This document shows, piece after piece, positions 19,339 to 28,595 of a stretch of 64,000 nucleotides of DNA. The notes below the pieces were generated by a model that did no database searches, had not been told where the DNA came from, and saw nothing but the letters and a program-made list of their open reading frames with translations. Numbering within the stretch: the stretch's first letter is position 1; each line of letters starts with the position of its first letter. Position numbers and translations under genes: made by a program. The DNA is from Inquilinus sp. KBS0705 (GTDB lineage Bacteria; Bacteroidota; Bacteroidia; Sphingobacteriales; Sphingobacteriaceae), in contig VCCI02000003.1 in NCBI GenBank assembly GCA_005938025.2, positions 434,001 through 498,000 of the forward strand, given 5' to 3'.

Positions 19339-22248
19339 ATGAAGCTGAACATAGATTACCAGGAGCAATTCCAGCAAAGGCACATAGCCCCAAACCAGGC
19401 CGATACCGATAAAATGTTAAAAACAGTTGGTGTAAATTCGCTTGATGAGTTGATAGATCAAACTGTACCGGCAAAAATAAGGCTTAAAAACCCGCTTAAT
19501 TTGCCGCCCGCTAAAAGCGAGTTTGATTACCTGAATGCCTTAAAGCAAACAGCTTCAAAAAATAAGGTTTTTAAATCGTACATAGGGCAGGGATATTATG
19601 ATGTAATAGTGCCCGGGGTTATACAGCGTAACATATTAGAAAACCCGGGATGGTATACCCAATATACCCCTTACCAGGCCGAAATTGCACAGGGCCGTTT
19701 ACAGGCGCTGCTTAATTTTCAAACTATGGTTATTGATTTAACCGGTATGGAAATAGCCAATGCATCGTTATTAGACGAAGGTACTGCTGCTGCCGAGGCT
19801 ATGTTTATGCAATACAGCTTGCGTAAAAATCAAAAAGCGAATGTGTTTTTTGTGAGCGAAGAATTGTTCCCGCAAACCATTGATATTTTAAAAACCCGCA
19901 GCGAGCCTTACGGCATAACACTGCAAATAGGCGACCATCGTAAAGTTGAACTTACAGACGAGATGTTTGGCGCCATAGTGCAATACCCTGCCGGCCATGG
20001 TGCTGTATATAACTACACCGATTTTGCTAATGCATTGCATCAAAAAGGCGTTAAACTGACGGTAGTTGCCGATCTGATGAGCTTGGTGCTGTTAACCCCT
20101 CCCGGTGAATGGGGCGCCGACATTGTGGTAGGTACCAGCCAGCGCTTTGGCGTGCCAATGGGCTTTGGCGGGCCACATGCCGCGTTTTTTGCAACTAAAG
20201 AAGAATATAAGCGCTCGTTGCCCGGTCGTATCATCGGTGTAACTATCGATTCGGCAGGAAGCTACGCCTTGCGCATGGCTTTACAAACACGCGAGCAACA
20301 CATCCGCAGGGATAAAGCAACGTCAAATATTTGTACTGCACAGGCATTACTTGCTATTATGGCAGGTATGTATGCCGTGTACCATGGTCCCAAAGGCTTA
20401 AAACTAATAGCCGAGCGTATACATGGTTTAAGCGTATTGCTTTCATCGTCGTTAAAACAGCTTGGTTACCAGCAGTTAAATGATACATACTTTGATACTA
20501 TAAAAATTGAGCTTGGCGCATTAGCCGGGCCGGTAAAATCAGAGGCGTTAAACAACATGGCCAACCTTAACTATAACGGTTCGGTAGCTACTATTTCTTT
20601 GGATGAGACTACCTCGCCCGAGGATGTTAAAACGCTGGTGCGCCTTTTTGCTAAAGTAAAAGGTAAAACATTAGCCGATGCTGATTTTGATACGCTTAAA
20701 ACCAACATTGAAGGCATTATACCAGCCGAATTGCAACGTACATCGGCCTATTTGACACATGGCCTATTTAATACGCATCACTCCGAGCATGAGATGCTGC
20801 GCTATATAAAATCGCTTGAGGCAAAAGATCTTTCGCTTTGCCACTCAATGATCGCTTTGGGCTCGTGTACCATGAAGCTGAACGCGACCACCGAAATGGT
20901 ACCGGTTACCTGGGCCGAGTTTAGCAAAATGCACCCCTTTGCACCAACCGACCAGGTTGGCGGCTACATGCAGTTGTTTGACGAATTGAACAAATGGCTG
21001 AGCGAGATAACCGGCTTTGCAGCCATGAGTTTGCAACCAAATGCAGGCGCGCAAGGCGAATATGCCGGTTTAATGGTGATACGCGCTTACCATAACGATA
21101 GGGGCGACCATCACCGCAATATAGCATTGATACCGTCATCTGCACACGGCACTAATCCTGCATCGGCTGCGATGGCCGGCATGAAGATAGTAGTGGTTAA
21201 ATGCGACGATAACGGAAATATTGATGTTGCCGACCTTAAAGCTAAAGCCGAACAATACAAAAATGAATTAAGCTGCCTGATGGTAACCTACCCATCAACC
21301 CATGGTGTGTTTGAAGAATCTATCATCGAGATATGTGAGGTGATACATGCCAATGGTGGCCAGGTTTACATGGATGGAGCTAATATGAATGCCCAGGTAG
21401 GTCTTACAAGCCCTGCTAATATAGGTGCCGATGTTTGCCACCTTAACCTGCATAAAACATTTTGTATACCACATGGTGGCGGTGGCCCGGGTATGGGCCC
21501 AATTGGTGTAGCTAAACACCTTGTACCTTACCTGCCGGGCCATGCTGTGGTTGATATTGATAATGGAAAAGCTATACACGCGGTTTCTGCCGCACCTTGG
21601 GGCTCTGCTTCAATATTGATCATATCGCACGCGTACATTGCCATGATGGGCGGCGAAGGTTTAACCAATGCAACCCGTTACGCTATATTGAACGCTAACT
21701 ATATTAAGGCGCGTTTAGAGAGCCATTTCCCGGTATTATATGCCGGTGCAAACGGCCGCTGCGCACACGAAATGATATTGGATTGCCGCTCGTTTAAAGC
21801 ATTTGGCGTGGAGGTTACCGATATTGCCAAACGTTTAATGGACTACGGTTTTCATGCGCCTACAGTGTCGTTCCCGGTAGCGGGTACGGTAATGGTAGAG
21901 CCAACCGAATCTGAACCTAAACACGAGCTTGACCGTTTTTGCGATGCAATGATATCTATACGCCACGAAATTGCTGATGTAGAGAGCGGCCTGTCTGATA
22001 AATTGGATAACCCGTTAAAAAACGCGCCACATACTGCTGCCATAATTACGGGCAACGAATGGGAGCATGCTTACACCCGCCAAAAAGCAGCTTACCCGCT
22101 GCCTTACGTGGCCCAATACAAATTCTGGCCATCAGTAGGTAGGGTGAACGACACCTACGGCGACCGCACGCTGATATGCTCGTGCCCGCCGCTAACAGAT
22201 TACGAGTTTGAAGAAAGCGAAGTAACAACACCAGAATACGGAACTTAA
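19339..22248 (+). CDS. gcvP: Glycine dehydrogenase (decarboxylating), P-protein
   Basis: 969 residues: the single-chain form in which the N- and C-terminal halves (GcvPA- and GcvPB-like) are fused. It decarboxylates glycine and passes the aminomethyl group to the lipoyl H-protein of the glycine cleavage system, with pyridoxal phosphate on the lysine of [16 protein letters not shown]. The N-terminal [14 protein letters not shown] and the Gly-rich loop just after the lysine are conserved. gcvT and gcvH are not in the window, so the system is split. It has its own promoter, a terminator and a word-repeat tract just after the stop codon. No glycine riboswitch fits in the short leader. Confidence 0.97.
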   Translation: MKLNIDYQEQFQQRHIAPNQADTDKMLKTVGVNSLDELIDQTVPAKIRLKNPLNLPPAKSEFDYLNALKQTASKNKVFKSYIGQGYYDVIVPGVIQRNILENPGWYTQYTPYQAEIAQGRLQALLNFQTMVIDLTGMEIANASLLDEGTAAAEAMFMQYSLRKNQKANVFFVSEELFPQTIDILKTRSEPYGITLQIGDHRKVELTDEMFGAIVQYPAGHGAVYNYTDFANALHQKGVKLTVVADLMSLVLLTPPGEWGADIVVGTSQRFGVPMGFGGPHAAFFATKEEYKRSLPGRIIGVTIDSAGSYALRMALQTREQHIRRDKATSNICTAQALLAIMAGMYAVYHGPKGLKLIAERIHGLSVLLSSSLKQLGYQQLNDTYFDTIKIELGALAGPVKSEALNNMANLNYNGSVATISLDETTSPEDVKTLVRLFAKVKGKTLADADFDTLKTNIEGIIPAELQRTSAYLTHGLFNTHHSEHEMLRYIKSLEAKDLSLCHSMIALGSCTMKLNATTEMVPVTWAEFSKMHPFAPTDQVGGYMQLFDELNKWLSEITGFAAMSLQPNAGAQGEYAGLMVIRAYHNDRGDHHRNIALIPSSAHGTNPASAAMAGMKIVVVKCDDNGNIDVADLKAKAEQYKNELSCLMVTYPSTHGVFEESIIEICEVIHANGGQVYMDGANMNAQVGLTSPANIGADVCHLNLHKTFCIPHGGGGPGMGPIGVAKHLVPYLPGHAVVDIDNGKAIHAVSAAPWGSASILIISHAYIAMMGGEGLTNATRYAILNANYIKARLESHFPVLYAGANGRCAHEMILDCRSFKAFGVEVTDIAKRLMDYGFHAPTVSFPVAGTVMVEPTESEPKHELDRFCDAMISIRHEIADVESGLSDKLDNPLKNAPHTAAIITGNEWEHAYTRQKAAYPLPYVAQYKFWPSVGRVNDTYGDRTLICSCPPLTDYEFEESEVTTPEYGT

Positions 22249-22251
22249 AAA

Positions 22252-22290
22252 TAGATGTGCGGATGTGCGGATATGCATATGTGCAGATGA
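22252..22290 (+). repeat. Post-stop word repeat, GATGTGCGGATATGC type
   Basis: Words of the form GATGTGCG/AGATATGC begin 4 nt after the gcvP stop codon. The same family recurs on both sides of the 50.4-50.8 kb spacer. Confidence 0.75.
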
Positions 22291-22304
22291 AAATAATAAA
22301 ATTG

Positions 22305-22331
22305 AAGCCCCTTAATAAAGGGGCTTTTTTT
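22305..22331 (+). terminator. Rho-independent terminator after gcvP
   Basis: AAGCCCCTT and AAGGGGCTT form a perfect 9-bp stem with an AATA loop, followed by a T-run. Confidence 0.9.
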
Positions 22332-22434
22332 AAATCAACAATAGTTGCAGTGAACTGTAACAGAAAAGCAAATATTTTCGTCTAATGGTTTGTTTAAATA
22401 TATTCCGTAAATTCATTAATTCTGGTTCATACAA

Positions 22435-22746
22435 ATGATAGCCAAAACACCGCAGCCGCCTTATTATGCTGTTATATTTACATCGGTACGTACCGGGGTT
22501 GATGAAGGTTATGGCGATATGGCCAATGAAATGGTGCAAATGGCCGCCGAGCAGCCAGGTTTTTTGGGAGTAGAGTCGGCCCGGAACGAGACCGGGATAA
22601 CTGTTTCGTACTGGGACAGTCCCGAAGCGATTACTAATTGGAAAGCAAATTTACGCCATCAATTGGCCCAAAAATATGGCCGCGACAAGTGGTACGAAAA
22701 TTATAAAGTGAGAATTTGCAAAATTGAGCGTGATTACGAATTTTAA
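22435..22746 (+). CDS. Antibiotic biosynthesis monooxygenase (ABM)-like protein
   Basis: 103 residues, a single ferredoxin-like ABM domain. The pattern is an N-terminal strand (YYAVIFTSVRTG), a helix (MANEMVQMAAEQPGFLG), then SARNETGITVSYWDSPEAITNW and a His/Lys-rich end. Small cytoplasmic proteins of this type include quinol monooxygenases and heme-degrading enzymes, but many are uncharacterised, and the heme-oxygenase Asn/Trp arrangement cannot be confirmed here. Conserved WDSPEAI is typical of the 'YqjZ-like' subgroup. It stands alone between gcvP and a receiver gene. Confidence 0.75.
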   Translation: MIAKTPQPPYYAVIFTSVRTGVDEGYGDMANEMVQMAAEQPGFLGVESARNETGITVSYWDSPEAITNWKANLRHQLAQKYGRDKWYENYKVRICKIERDYEF

Positions 22747-22833
22747 AAATTATATATTTATAATATATTTCGAAAAACTCACCACTTTAAGGAATATAAC
22801 CTTTTAATTTACGCCTTCGTATAAAGTATTCAT

Positions 22834-23250
22834 ATGAACCCTGATAGTACACAGTCCGTAAGCGTTTTGTTAGTAGATGATGATGAGATAAATAATTTCA
22901 TTTCTATTAAGCTAATAAAAAAGGCCTTGATAAATACCGAAATTATGGCCTGCCTTAACGGTAAGTTTGCAATTGACCAGCTTGCAGAGATTCAGCGTAA
23001 AGATCCTAACAAACTTCCTGATTATATACTATTGGATATTAACATGCCCATAATGAACGGCTGGGAGTTTTTAGATGAGTATAAACGCCTGAATATCGAC
23101 CCTTTGGGCAAAAGCAAAATATATATTATATCTTCTTCTGTTTTTAGTAACGATATTAATAAGGCACGCTCTTACCCCCTGGTAAAAGACTTTGTATCTA
23201 AGCCGCTCAACGTAGAAAAGATCAAAGAACTTTTTGGAATTACCGCTTAA
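22834..23250 (+). CDS. Single-domain response regulator
   Basis: 138 residues, receiver domain only. The acidic pocket DDDE (15-18), the phospho-acceptor D68 in LLDINMP, the switch Ser (IISSS) and the conserved lysine in VSKPLN are all present. It belongs to the CheY-like group frequent in Bacteroidota, which acts by protein contact or in phosphorelays with multi-sensor kinases. No kinase is adjacent; the closest is the orphan kinase 9 kb upstream. It converges on the metallo-hydrolase gene and the stop codons overlap by three bases, so antisense read-through is possible. Confidence 0.9.
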   Translation: MNPDSTQSVSVLLVDDDEINNFISIKLIKKALINTEIMACLNGKFAIDQLAEIQRKDPNKLPDYILLDINMPIMNGWEFLDEYKRLNIDPLGKSKIYIISSSVFSNDINKARSYPLVKDFVSKPLNVEKIKELFGITA

Positions 23251-24017
23251 ACCGGCTTTACTGTAAACTGCTCGTCCTGGTAATTAATAGTGCCGATACC
23301 TGTTCCACGGTCATGGTAAAACAAGCAGGTGTAACCTTCAGCTGCAGCTATTTTGCCATATTGTATACGCAAATCTGCCGAGCGGTGCCCATCATAATCA
23401 TATTTAGCTACAAATTTTCTTATCAGTTGCTCCGGTTCGGGTAGCTCGTCGCCACCAAAAAATACTTTTTTGCCTTCAATATCTATCCAAAACACCTGGT
23501 GAAAACGGCTATGCCCGGCAGATAGCTCGTACCTTATGCCGGGTTTGTATTCGCCATCGCCTTTTACAAAATCAATTTTTACACTGTTTTGCAGCGCTTC
23601 AAAAATATCAACGTGGTAAGACGATGATTTACCGCTCAAGCCAAAATCAAATTCATCCTTATTAATTACATGTATAGCATCCGGGAAACTGGGTTCCAAT
23701 CTTCCGTTACGCTCTACCACTAAGCCGCCGGAGTGGTCGTAATGCAGGTGCGACATCAGAACCAGGCTTACTTCTTCAGGATCGAAACCAGCGTTGCGTA
23801 TATGTTGGTGTAGTAATAACTCGTCGCGGGTATCTTTATAGCCCAGACCGGCGTCAAGCAATATCAGGTCATCGTTTGTTTTTATTAAAAATGGATTGAC
23901 GTGGATAAACAGGGAACCGGGGCGGTCTCGTTTATTATCCGTTTCGGGGTTAAAAGGGATAAATTTTTTAGTAGCATCTACCGAATAAGAGCCCTCGCCC
24001 AACACAAAAGTTTCCAT
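23247..24017 (-). CDS. MBL-fold metallo-hydrolase
   Basis: 256 residues from the ATG giving METFVLGEGSYSVD, chosen because the longer frame to 24125 adds a non-conserved 36-residue extension. The metallo-beta-lactamase fold has HLHYDHSGG (HxHxDH), a later His in SAGHSRFHQVF, Asp in FFGGDE and a C-terminal His in FYHDRG, so both zinc sites look complete. Members of this group include lactonases, and the C-terminal part resembles quorum-quenching or glyoxalase-II-like hydrolases, but substrate is not predictable. It is cytoplasmic and a single-gene unit. Confidence 0.82.
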   Translation of the reverse strand: METFVLGEGSYSVDATKKFIPFNPETDNKRDRPGSLFIHVNPFLIKTNDDLILLDAGLGYKDTRDELLLHQHIRNAGFDPEEVSLVLMSHLHYDHSGGLVVERNGRLEPSFPDAIHVINKDEFDFGLSGKSSSYHVDIFEALQNSVKIDFVKGDGEYKPGIRYELSAGHSRFHQVFWIDIEGKKVFFGGDELPEPEQLIRKFVAKYDYDGHRSADLRIQYGKIAAAEGYTCLFYHDRGTGIGTINYQDEQFTVKPV

Positions 24018-24191
24018 AACTATATAATATTGTGCAAATATAAGGCCTAAATAGGTATTGGGGTGCTGTTGGCCGATAAATGACATTAGGTTCATGAATT
24101 GAGTATTGACCCATCCCTCGGGCAAAATATCATATAATTAGTGACATCCATTGTAACGTTTTTAAACCCGCGGCGTCTTCTATTAAAAAAT

Positions 24192-24250
24192 AGTACGATT
24201 TAATTTGCATATACGAAAACTATCGTACATCTTTGTACGAAGAAATTCGT
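24192..24250. promoter_or_regulatory. Overlapping dyads: probable BlaI-family operator
   Basis: Three overlapping inverted repeats precede the blaI-like gene: TACGA(24212)-N6-TCGTA(24227), CGTAC(24224)-N6-GTACG(24239) and ACGAA(24237)-N4-TTCGT(24250). A further TACGA at 24194 could pair with TCGTA. BlaI/MecI dimers bind dyads containing such TAC/GTA half-sites, and autorepression is usual in the family. Confidence 0.55.
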
Positions 24251-24274
24251 ATAATAGTAGAAAGAGATAAAGAC

Positions 24275-24643
24275 ATGGATTTGAAACCGACCGAAAGCGA
24301 ATTAGAAATACTACAGGTAATTTGGAAAAAGGGCCAGTGCACAGTGCGCGATGTGCACGAAGAGTTGGCAAAAAGCAAAGATTCGGGCTATACTACCACC
24401 TTAAAACTAATGCAGATAATGCACGAAAAAGGTTTGGTTGAACGCGATACCAATGCTAAAACACATTTGTATAAAGCGGTAATAACCCGTGGGCAGGCAC
24501 AGCAAGGCGCTTTAGATAAAATCATCTCAACCGTGTTTAAGGGCTCCACATCCGATCTGGTGATACAAGCACTGGGCCAGCACCGGGCATCAAAGGATGA
24601 AATTGATGCTATAAAAGATTATTTAAAAAAGTTTGAACAATAA
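24275..24643 (+). CDS. BlaI/MecI-family transcriptional repressor
   Basis: 122 residues from the ATG giving MDLKPTESELEILQ; a TTG at 24233 would lie inside the operator and is rejected. The winged-helix N-terminus (about 1-75) shows the family signatures WKKGQCTVRDVHEEL and GYTTTLKLMQIM, and the C-terminal half is the dimerisation region. In BlaI/MecI systems proteolysis by an M56 membrane sensor relieves repression; the gene for such a protein starts 8 nt downstream. The overlapping dyads in front suggest autoregulation. In Bacteroidota such pairs are common without a beta-lactamase; none is nearby. Confidence 0.9.
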   Translation: MDLKPTESELEILQVIWKKGQCTVRDVHEELAKSKDSGYTTTLKLMQIMHEKGLVERDTNAKTHLYKAVITRGQAQQGALDKIISTVFKGSTSDLVIQALGQHRASKDEIDAIKDYLKKFEQ

Positions 24644-24651
24644 AATTAGTA

Positions 24652-26697
24652 ATGGCAGCTATGGAAAACATATTGTATAACATTAGCCAGGTTTTGGGCA
24701 TCACCATCATACATTCGTTATGGCAGGGCTTACTTATATACTTTATTTTAAGAGTAGCCTTATTATTTACCGGCTGGTTACCTGCATCAAAAAAGTATAC
24801 CATGGCGTTAAGCAGTTTATTTGCTATTACCGCATGGTTTGCCTACACCCTTATAAACGAGATACAGGTATACGATTGGTTAGCCAAGCCCGCCAACTTA
24901 AGTAATATGCCGCTTGTGCTGCAATTGCCGGCTAACCTTAGGCAAATAAACGAGCAAACCATGCGCTATTACTACAGCTTTGAAAAGTATTTGCCATACG
25001 TTACCATGTTGTATATAGCCGGGCTTCTTTTAAACAGTACTAAACTGGTACTAGCACGCAAAAAGTTGAATTTAATAAAGCAAACCATGAGCATTGCTGT
25101 GCCGCTGCAACAGCAATTGAGCAGGTTTGCTAATAAACTAAACATCACTAAAAAGGTAACCGTAGGGTTAAGTGATATGGTTGATGTGCCCTGTATAACC
25201 GGGTATATTAAACCTGCTATACTGCTGCCATTTACCTTATCAACCTATCTGTCGGCAGATGAGATAGAAGCCATATTAATGCACGAACTGGCACACATAA
25301 AACGTAACGATTACCTGGTTAACCTGCTGCAGCAGGTGATAACCACCCTGTTATTTTTTAACCCATGTGTGCTGCTTATAAATAAAATAATTGGTGAAGA
25401 ACGCGAAAATAGCTGCGACGACCTGGTGGTTGATGCTACGCAAAACCCGATTATTTACGCAAAAGCCTTGTTTAAGCTTGAACAAAACCGCCAAAATGAA
25501 TTACAGCTAGCGCTGGCTGTAACCGGCAAAAAGTACCATTTATTAAACAGAATTGAACGAATCATGAAAACAAAAAAAGAAATCCCCAGCATACGCCCAA
25601 CATTGGTGGCCATGCTGATATTAACCTTAGGCATTTGCAGTTTAGCATTGCTTAACCCCGAAATTGCGCAGGGCAAAATATCTGTAAAAGCTATAGCGCC
25701 GGCCATAAAAAGCATGCTAGCCGATACGGTACCTGCAAAAGCGCCAAAGCTTAAAATTAAGGCCGAAAAAGCACAATTAAAAGCTAACAAGGCATTAATA
25801 AAACAAAAGATCAAATTTGAAAAAGACAGCCGCATAGCTTATAACAGCGATGACAGGTACAGGTGGAACAACGAAGGTATGAAGGACCCTGAACTGGAAC
25901 GTTTAGGAAAAGAAGTGGAAAAACATGGCGAAGCTATAAGTAAATACTACGATAGCCCCCAATTTAAAGCCAAAAGCGAACAGTTAGAGCAGATGGGCAA
26001 ACAGATTGATGCTTTTTACAATAGCGATGAAATAAAACAGGCTACCGCTGCGCAGGAAAAAGCAGCAGCCGATTTTGAAAAGCATTGGGGCGATAAAAGT
26101 GGCGATATGGAAAAAACCGGGCAACAAATGGAAGCCTTAGGTAAAAAAATGGATGTCTACTTTAATTCGCCGGAGTTTAAAGCGATGAACGAGAAGTTGG
26201 AAGCCAAATATGGTGTAAGCCACAATGGATTTCATGACGACCGCGACGAGAACTACAAAAAATACCAGGCTGAGCTGGATAAAAACCTATCGCCCGAGAT
26301 TAAGGCTACCACCAAGCAATTGCGTGAACTGGGCCAGCAAATGCGCATGCGCCACGATGATCCGGAGATGAAAAAAGCACAGGAAGACATGCGTACAGCG
26401 GGCGAAAATATGCGGAAGGCATTTAACAACCCCGACATTAAAGCGCAGCAGGAAAAAATGCGCGAGTTAGGTAAACAAATGCGCGAGTATGCCGATAACG
26501 ACCAAATGAGGCAAGAAAAAAAGGCTTTACAGGAAGCAACTGCGAAAATGAGGCAGTATATGAACACACCTGAGTTTAAAAAGAAACTGGCCGATTACAA
26601 AAGAACCCATAACACCTACAACTGGCATAAAGATGTAAATGAGCAGCCGGAAAAACCGGAAGCCCCTGAAAAACCGGAAGCTCCGGAGAGTAATTAA
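24652..26697 (+). CDS. M56 family (BlaR1-like) membrane metallopeptidase with long helical repeat tail
   Basis: 681 residues. The N-terminal part holds about four membrane helices (about 10-30, 37-60, 105-125 and after residue 310). The zinc motif is HELAH in ILMHELAHIKRND, with a downstream Glu (EERENSCDD). The family cleaves a BlaI-type repressor in response to cell-wall stress. Unlike BlaR1, there is no penicillin-binding sensor domain. After the last helix comes an about 320-residue charged region of degenerate repeats with the core PEFKAMNEKLEAMGKQM, likely extended helix or coiled coil, ending in EKPEAPEKPEAPE. This tail probably acts as a periplasmic sensor or scaffold. It is co-transcribed with the repressor gene. 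Confidence 0.88.
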   Translation: MAAMENILYNISQVLGITIIHSLWQGLLIYFILRVALLFTGWLPASKKYTMALSSLFAITAWFAYTLINEIQVYDWLAKPANLSNMPLVLQLPANLRQINEQTMRYYYSFEKYLPYVTMLYIAGLLLNSTKLVLARKKLNLIKQTMSIAVPLQQQLSRFANKLNITKKVTVGLSDMVDVPCITGYIKPAILLPFTLSTYLSADEIEAILMHELAHIKRNDYLVNLLQQVITTLLFFNPCVLLINKIIGEERENSCDDLVVDATQNPIIYAKALFKLEQNRQNELQLALAVTGKKYHLLNRIERIMKTKKEIPSIRPTLVAMLILTLGICSLALLNPEIAQGKISVKAIAPAIKSMLADTVPAKAPKLKIKAEKAQLKANKALIKQKIKFEKDSRIAYNSDDRYRWNNEGMKDPELERLGKEVEKHGEAISKYYDSPQFKAKSEQLEQMGKQIDAFYNSDEIKQATAAQEKAAADFEKHWGDKSGDMEKTGQQMEALGKKMDVYFNSPEFKAMNEKLEAKYGVSHNGFHDDRDENYKKYQAELDKNLSPEIKATTKQLRELGQQMRMRHDDPEMKKAQEDMRTAGENMRKAFNNPDIKAQQEKMRELGKQMREYADNDQMRQEKKALQEATAKMRQYMNTPEFKKKLADYKRTHNTYNWHKDVNEQPEKPEAPEKPEAPESN

Positions 26698-26718
26698 TTG
26701 AACAAAATAACTGTGTAG

Positions 26719-26757
26719 AAAAATAGCGATGAGATCAATTTCATCGCTATTTTTTTA
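26719..26757 (+). terminator. Rho-independent terminator after M56 gene
   Basis: A perfect 14-bp stem, AAAAATAGCGATGA with TCATCGCTATTTTT, an 8-nt loop and continuing T residues. Confidence 0.9.
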
Positions 26758-26804
26758 AACACATTGTTCATAACACTCAACTTACAAGTCAAAATAAGTA
26801 ATTT

Positions 26805-26833
26805 AGTATCCTCAAAAAGGGGATACTTTTTTT
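26805..26833 (+). promoter_or_regulatory. Terminator-like hairpin directly before recN ATG
   Basis: AGTATCC (26805-26811) pairs with GGATACT (26821-26827), followed at once by a 7-T tract that ends at the recN start codon. It could be a second read-through stop, an attenuator, or a structure hiding the start codon. Confidence 0.5.
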
Positions 26834-28492
26834 ATGCTTCAAAAGCTAACCATACAAAACTACGCACTGATAGATAACCTCGAGATCAACTTTGATAGGG
26901 GGTTAAATATACTTACCGGTGAAACCGGCGCGGGTAAATCCATCATATTAGGTGCCCTGTCGCTTATTTTGGGCCAACGTGCCGAAAGCCGTTACTTTTT
27001 TAATCAGCAAAAAAAATGCGTGATAGAGGGTTCGTTTAAAATTGCCGATTTTCACTTGAAGTCGTTTTTTGAGGATAACGACCTGGATTATGAAGGCGAT
27101 ACCGTTTTGCGCCGCGAAATATCTGCCGATGGTAAATCAAGGGCCTTTGTAAATGATACACCGGTTAACCTTACCCAAATAAAAAACCTTGGCGAGCGGC
27201 TGATTGATATCCACTCGCAGCATGCTACTTACGAAATAAACGACCCTGCTTTTCAGCTACTGGTGGTTGACGGCGTGGCTGGGCATCAGGAGTTATTAAG
27301 TAATTATCAAACTAAATATAGCATTTACCGTAAAGCACTTACCCAACTGCAGCAATTAATTGAGCAGAACGATAAAGCCAAAGCCGACCTTGATTACTAC
27401 CAGTTTCAGTTTGATGAACTGGAGAAAGCCGGTATAGCTCCTGATGAACAGGATCTATTAGAGAAAGAACTCTACACGCTTAATAATGCCGAAGAAATAA
27501 AACGTAACCTTTTAGGTGCGCATTATTTAATGCACGAGGGCGAAACATCGGCAATTATACAATTGCGCGAAGCCGGGCAGCAATTATCTACCATAGAAAA
27601 ATACAACCCGGAGGTAGAAGAATTGCACGAGCGTTTAAAAAGTACGCTTATTGAACTAAAGGATATTGCCGCAGAGTTAGAAACCATTGAACAGCGCACC
27701 TTTACCAACGAAGCCCGCGCCGAAGAAGTGAACGCCCGTTTAAGCTTATTATATAACCTGCAAAAAAAGCATCGGGTAAATAGTAACGAAGAGCTATTAG
27801 CAATACAGGACGACCTATCAGGCAAGATACAGCAGGCGGTGTTTGGCGATGAAGCGGTAGAAAAACTACAAAAGCAAATTGCAGCAAGTAAAAAGGAATT
27901 GGAAGATTTGGCTGCTGTATTAACTGCCAATCGCACAAAAGCCATCCCGGTTATCGAAGAAAAGGTTTTAGCCAACTTGACCGAAATGGGTATGCCTAAC
28001 TCGGTATTGCAAATACAGCAAAGCACCAACGCAGCTGAGCTTACCAAAAGCGGAGTGGATACTATTCGCTTTATGTTTTCGGCCAATAAGGGCCATGCCC
28101 TGGCCGATATGAGCAAGGTGGCATCGGGTGGTGAGTTGAGCCGTTTGATGCTGAGCATAAAATCTATAATTGCGCAGTATACTGCCTTGCCTACCATTAT
28201 ATTTGATGAGATAGATACAGGCGTAAGCGGCGAGGTAGCCAATAAGGTAGGGCAGGTAATGGAACGCTTATCGCAAAACCTACAGGTAATTACTATAACC
28301 CACCTGCCGCAAATTGCAGGCAAAGGCAAAAGCCATTATTTTGTGTATAAAGACGACTCGGAATCAATAACCAAAACGCGCATCAAAAAATTAAGCGAGC
28401 AAGAACGTACTACCGAAATAGCTAAAATGCTAAGCGGTGATAACCCCGGCGAGAGTGCGTTACAAAATGCAAGGGAGCTGCTTGCAGGATAG
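26834..28492 (+). CDS. recN: DNA repair protein RecN
   Basis: 552 residues, full length. RecN is an SMC-like ATPase that bridges DNA at double-strand breaks during recombinational repair. The N-terminal head has Walker A GETGAGKS (29-36), preceded by QNYALIDNLEINF. The middle (about 150-370) is coiled coil. The C-terminal head has the ABC signature ASGGELSRLMLSIKS and Walker B TIIFDEIDTGVSGE, then the QVITITHLPQIAGKG segment typical of RecN. It is preceded by two hairpins and no LexA-like box is obvious. A word-repeat tract with an internal inverted repeat starts directly after its stop codon. Confidence 0.97.
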   Translation: MLQKLTIQNYALIDNLEINFDRGLNILTGETGAGKSIILGALSLILGQRAESRYFFNQQKKCVIEGSFKIADFHLKSFFEDNDLDYEGDTVLRREISADGKSRAFVNDTPVNLTQIKNLGERLIDIHSQHATYEINDPAFQLLVVDGVAGHQELLSNYQTKYSIYRKALTQLQQLIEQNDKAKADLDYYQFQFDELEKAGIAPDEQDLLEKELYTLNNAEEIKRNLLGAHYLMHEGETSAIIQLREAGQQLSTIEKYNPEVEELHERLKSTLIELKDIAAELETIEQRTFTNEARAEEVNARLSLLYNLQKKHRVNSNEELLAIQDDLSGKIQQAVFGDEAVEKLQKQIAASKKELEDLAAVLTANRTKAIPVIEEKVLANLTEMGMPNSVLQIQQSTNAAELTKSGVDTIRFMFSANKGHALADMSKVASGGELSRLMLSIKSIIAQYTALPTIIFDEIDTGVSGEVANKVGQVMERLSQNLQVITITHLPQIAGKGKSHYFVYKDDSESITKTRIKKLSEQERTTEIAKMLSGDNPGESALQNARELLAG

Positions 28493-28558
28493 TTAGCAGT
28501 TACAGGTTTGCAGTTTGCATATAACAACTGCAAACTGTGCGCTGCAAACTGCAAACTA
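28493..28558 (+). repeat. Post-stop word repeat, GCAGTTTGCAGTTTGC type, with 13-bp inverted repeat
   Basis: The tract starts directly after the recN stop. GTTTGCAGTTTGC (28506-28518) is the exact reverse complement of 28544-28556, so the transcript can form a 13-bp hairpin. Confidence 0.8.
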
Positions 28559-28564
28559 ATTTTA

Positions 28565-28572
28565 TAACTTTG
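28565..28572 (+). promoter_or_regulatory. -7 promoter box of fabI
   Basis: TAACTTTG matches TAnnTTTG 23 nt before the fabI ATG. The -33 region falls in the word-repeat tract and shows no TTTG. Confidence 0.45.
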
Positions 28573-28595
28573 CCCCACTCATAAAACTAAAAACA

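Noticed and set aside
24233..24274. BlaI start at TTG 24233
   Set aside because: It would translate the operator dyads; the downstream ATG matches family N-termini.
27523..28329. Long open frame (268 codons) antisense to recN
   Set aside because: It is a shadow of recN: Ser/Ala/Leu-rich, no recognisable domain, and recN has full family motifs in the other strand.
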